Positions 61,098 to 64,000 of a stretch of 64,000 nt of DNA are shown here, piece by piece. The notes under the pieces are model-generated. The model was given only the letters and a program-made list of their open reading frames with translations, was not told the origin of the DNA and searched no databases. The DNA is taken from positions 620,001-684,000 of the forward strand of contig JAXRKN010000031.1 in NCBI GenBank assembly GCA_038502055.1. Reading direction: 5' to 3'. The position numbers and the translations under genes are program-made. This DNA comes from Tanytarsus gracilentus (Eukaryota; Arthropoda; Insecta; Diptera; Chironomidae). Every line of letters starts with the position of its first letter. Position 1 is the stretch's first letter.

Positions 61098-64000
61098 GTA
61101 AAGAGAGGTTTTTTGATCGATTAACTCACCCGCATGTCACAGAGTCCCAAGATTCATCATGATTCAGAGCAAATGAGTTTTTTCCATATTCATACTTCAC
61201 TCGAATGCTCTCTCAAGCCTTTCTTCCGTATCATCGTCGTTGTCTTTCTTTAATTAATGAACTTGTAATAGTTTTTTTTCTTCTCAACGTCCTTCTCGAT
61301 ATCAAGTGAGAGATGGTGGAGTGGAATTGTTAATTCTTTTTTTTATGATGGTGGAGGTGCTTTTTGGTGTGTGTAGAAAATGATTAGCTTGGTCGGTAAG
61401 GATATTGAAGTTTTAATAAGAATTGAATGTAGGGTTTATCATGAAGATCCTAAATATAAAATTTATAACCTCTAATTTTTTTAAATGAATCGTTAAATTT
61501 TTTAATTTCCTTTCATTTTCATAAACTTTTATTAATGGGCAGAAAATTAAATCCAAAAAAGTCATTAAAATGTAAATTTAAAAATTGATTGATCGCTCAA
61601 TCGATATTCTTCATTAATTGTTCTTCATGAGTGTGCGCTCTGTGAAAACATCTGAGTCGTATTTCAACAGAAAACAATTGCTTTGTTATCACTTTGCTGG
61701 ATGTAATTACATATGTTTCTGACTTTTGTTCTTCTGCTTCGACGATTTTTAAAAAGTTTTTTTTTTCGCTTGAGATAAAAAGCTTTTGGTAGTTGATGCG
61801 CATAAAATATTTTAAAATTCACACCCATATTCTGCGATGCTGAAAGTCATAAATTTTAAATTTAGTTGAAAGCTGCGAGTGCGAAATCTCGATGGCAATG
61901 GACGATTGTTGTTTTCAAAAGTACTTTAAAAATACCCGACAATCTGACATAATCTTTTGACGGATATTATTGAGGAAAACGTGCGAGATTAATTGTTAAG
62001 TGGGCACTTAAAAATTATATAAAACATTTAATTTTGAACATTTCTTAGGATTTAAATTTTTTAATTGCTTTATTATTCTTATAAAATCTTTTAACTACCA
62101 AAACATTTTAAAATAGTACGACACCAGCGTTATCGCACCTTTTCTTCTTCTATCTGCTCCCGAAAAGTGTCAAAATTCACTATTTACAAAGAGAGTCGAT
62201 TATGACTGAGAGACTTTTTTTTTATTATCAAATTTTTTCGCTCCCGTTCATTTTTGTCAGTTCTCGAAATACTTTAAATGCGCACAGAAGTCTGTTAAAA
62301 ATTTTGATATCAGTTTGCTGAAAAAGATGAAAAGAAATAATTTGTTTTGTGATTTATTGCAATTACTCGTTCAACCTTAACTCTTTTTGACTCTTTTCGA
62401 TTACAATCCGATACTGATACTGTGCGTCAGAAAAGAAAACTCAATCAATCATGGTGTAAAAAGTGTGCAGAAGTGAAAAACAGAAACAAAAGTTTAATCA
62501 AAATCCACTTGAGAAAAGAGAAGCTCATTTTTCAATTGAAGAAACGAAAGTATGTGTCACGAGACATTTCGACTAGCTTTTTAAACGAGTCTGTTTGTGT
62601 GAGACGAAAAAAAAATTTGAAAAATTATTTAAAATGTCTTTACTTTTCGAATTGTTTCACATGTGAATATGAATTTTTTTCGCAATGCTTCGCTAATTGA
62701 ATTTAATGAAATTTTTGGAGAATTAAAAAGTCGCGAGGAAGTAATTAGAGGGTTTTCAGCATGTGAATCATGTGAAAATGAAAATCATCGTGAGAATTAG
62801 ACTAAATTGGCTGGAGAGTGACTTTAAAAGCTTGTATCAAGTGTTAAGTGTGCAAAAAAGATATTAATTTGGTTTGAGATGATTTTTATATGTTCACATC
62901 TTTTAATTGGAACGAAAACAAACTTAAAAATATACTTCCCCTATCTGATTATTTTTGAACCTTGAGTGTCATGACCCGTGTAATACTCTCTCGTAAAAAA
63001 ATTATGTTCACATGATTTAATTGATTCACAAAGTGTTGAAAAAAGATAAAAATATCTATTTTTGCGCAACATCTCGCGAGTCATTTTTAGATAAAAAAAA
63101 ATTGTGATAAAATATTCTGGAAATATTTCAAATACGCATTTTTTTACTCGTATTTGTTTGAACAGAAAAGATTGAAAAATGCCTCTAAAAAGTCAAGTGT
63201 CAAAATTTAAGGAGATTTATTGGTAAGGAACTTATTTAAAGGCAATAAACTTTATCATGAAAGCTTCACTTTTAACTCCAAACCACTTTTTCTCATCTTG
63301 TTTTTGCTCTCTTTCAATTTTACATCTCGTTTCATATTTTTAAATCATCCCTTTTCTACAACAAAGTAAAAAGTAAATTTTATCGTGTTTTTATCCATTA
63401 ATCTCATATTCTGCCTTTGTCGACACATATGTGCACACATAGTATCCATTAAAGTTTTTAAAGCCGAGCAAAAAAAAATTATGAAAAATCATGGTCGTGA
63501 AATTTTTAAACCTAAAATTGAACTCTATCGATTTTTAATTTGTAAAAAAAATTTTATTTCGCCAAGAAAATTAAGAAAAATATATTTGAAAATTTACTTT
63601 AGAACTGCATTGTGTGTTGCACAAAAGACATTATTAATATTCTATAATTTTCAATGTTTTTTAAATCTACAGCTTTGAAAGTATAAGCTTACAAAGCAAA
63701 TTCCTTCCGACATTCCATTGATTAACTTTACATTCTTGAAACCATGTTTATGTCGCTATTTAAAAGGATTCACCTGCAGCTTTTACCAATGTATTTTTTT
63801 CTTGCAATGAACTTGAATTATTTTCTATAAGCCGATTAGTCAATAGTTTCACGTTCAATGTAGTATTTTTTAAAAGGTCAACAGCAGAGAGTCCGTATGA
63901 GTGACTATACTTTCTGTCTTTTGGCTTAAAAATCGATTCGAGAGAGTATGTACAGTGTGCATGTGGCACATGCTTGTCATGTGCTTACTTGTTTATTTAT
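61098..64000. other. 2.9 kb, no gene seen (probable intron of the preceding gene)
   Basis: AT-rich sequence following a splice donor. The ORFs at 62422-62700 and 63385-63678 are Lys/Phe/Asn-rich, without domains or splice signals that fit the preceding exon. Confidence 0.5.

Noticed and set aside
62422..62700. 92-residue Lys/Asn-rich ORF near the window end
   Set aside because: No domain and no fitting splice sites with the exon ending at 61097; probably intronic chance ORF.
1..64000. tRNA, rRNA or known microRNA genes
   Set aside because: A by-eye search for tRNA T-loop boxes and for several conserved insect microRNA sequences found none outside coding regions; a covariance-model scan would be decisive.

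Overview
This window is eukaryotic nuclear DNA, AT-rich, with short (about 50-70 bp) GT-AG introns alternating with very long ones. The recognisable genes are insect genes: a chitin synthase of the kkv/CHS1 type, the piRNA factor vreteno, tan, and the m6A writer subunits fl(2)d and METTL3. Intron sizes, gene set and the mosquito-like N-terminus of the chitin synthase suggest a dipteran, probably a nematoceran (midge-like). The species cannot be fixed from sequence alone.

Layout. (1) 1-6.56 kb: minus-strand chitin synthase 1, five coding exons, 3' end beyond the window. (2) 6.56-14.9 kb: no gene seen. (3) 14.9-18.28 kb: a large inverted repeat, two arms of about 1.1 kb around a 1.1 kb centre. 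Each arm is a tandem pair of spliced-looking modules, and a small coiled-coil ORF lies in the centre. (4) 18.6-25 kb: compact cluster of Rca1/Emi1 (+), vreteno (-), fl(2)d/WTAP (+) and tan (-), with head-to-head and tail-to-tail spacings of 20-320 bp. (5) 24.75-32.6 kb: a segmental duplication of the tan/KDM8 head-to-head promoter. The left copy keeps tan but has a broken KDM8; the right copy keeps KDM8 but only a tan stub. The broken KDM8 carries a 2.9 kb nested insertion: a retroposon-like sequence holding a long-TIR, 9-bp-TSD Mutator-like element and minisatellites. An unidentified, possibly decayed gene lies between the copies. (6) 32.66-33.69 kb: a 1 kb insertion flanked by a direct repeat of about 50 bp, directly behind the KDM8 stop codon. 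(7) 34.07-37.85 kb: two tandem arylsulfatase B-like genes. (8) 37.95-40.63 kb: SDF2-like ER chaperone gene (-) with METTL3 (+) nested in its second intron. (9) 40.7-64 kb: mostly long introns or intergenic sequence, with scattered exons of an unidentified gene (47.55 kb, 60.1-61.1 kb) and an interspersed tandem-repeat block at 55.8-57.7 kb.

Functional links: fl(2)d/WTAP and METTL3 are two subunits of the same m6A methyltransferase complex and lie about 15 kb apart. Chitin synthase and tan both relate to cuticle biology. vreteno belongs to the germline piRNA pathway that silences the kind of elements seen at 25-28 kb. Co-location of these genes is observed; any coordinated role is inference.
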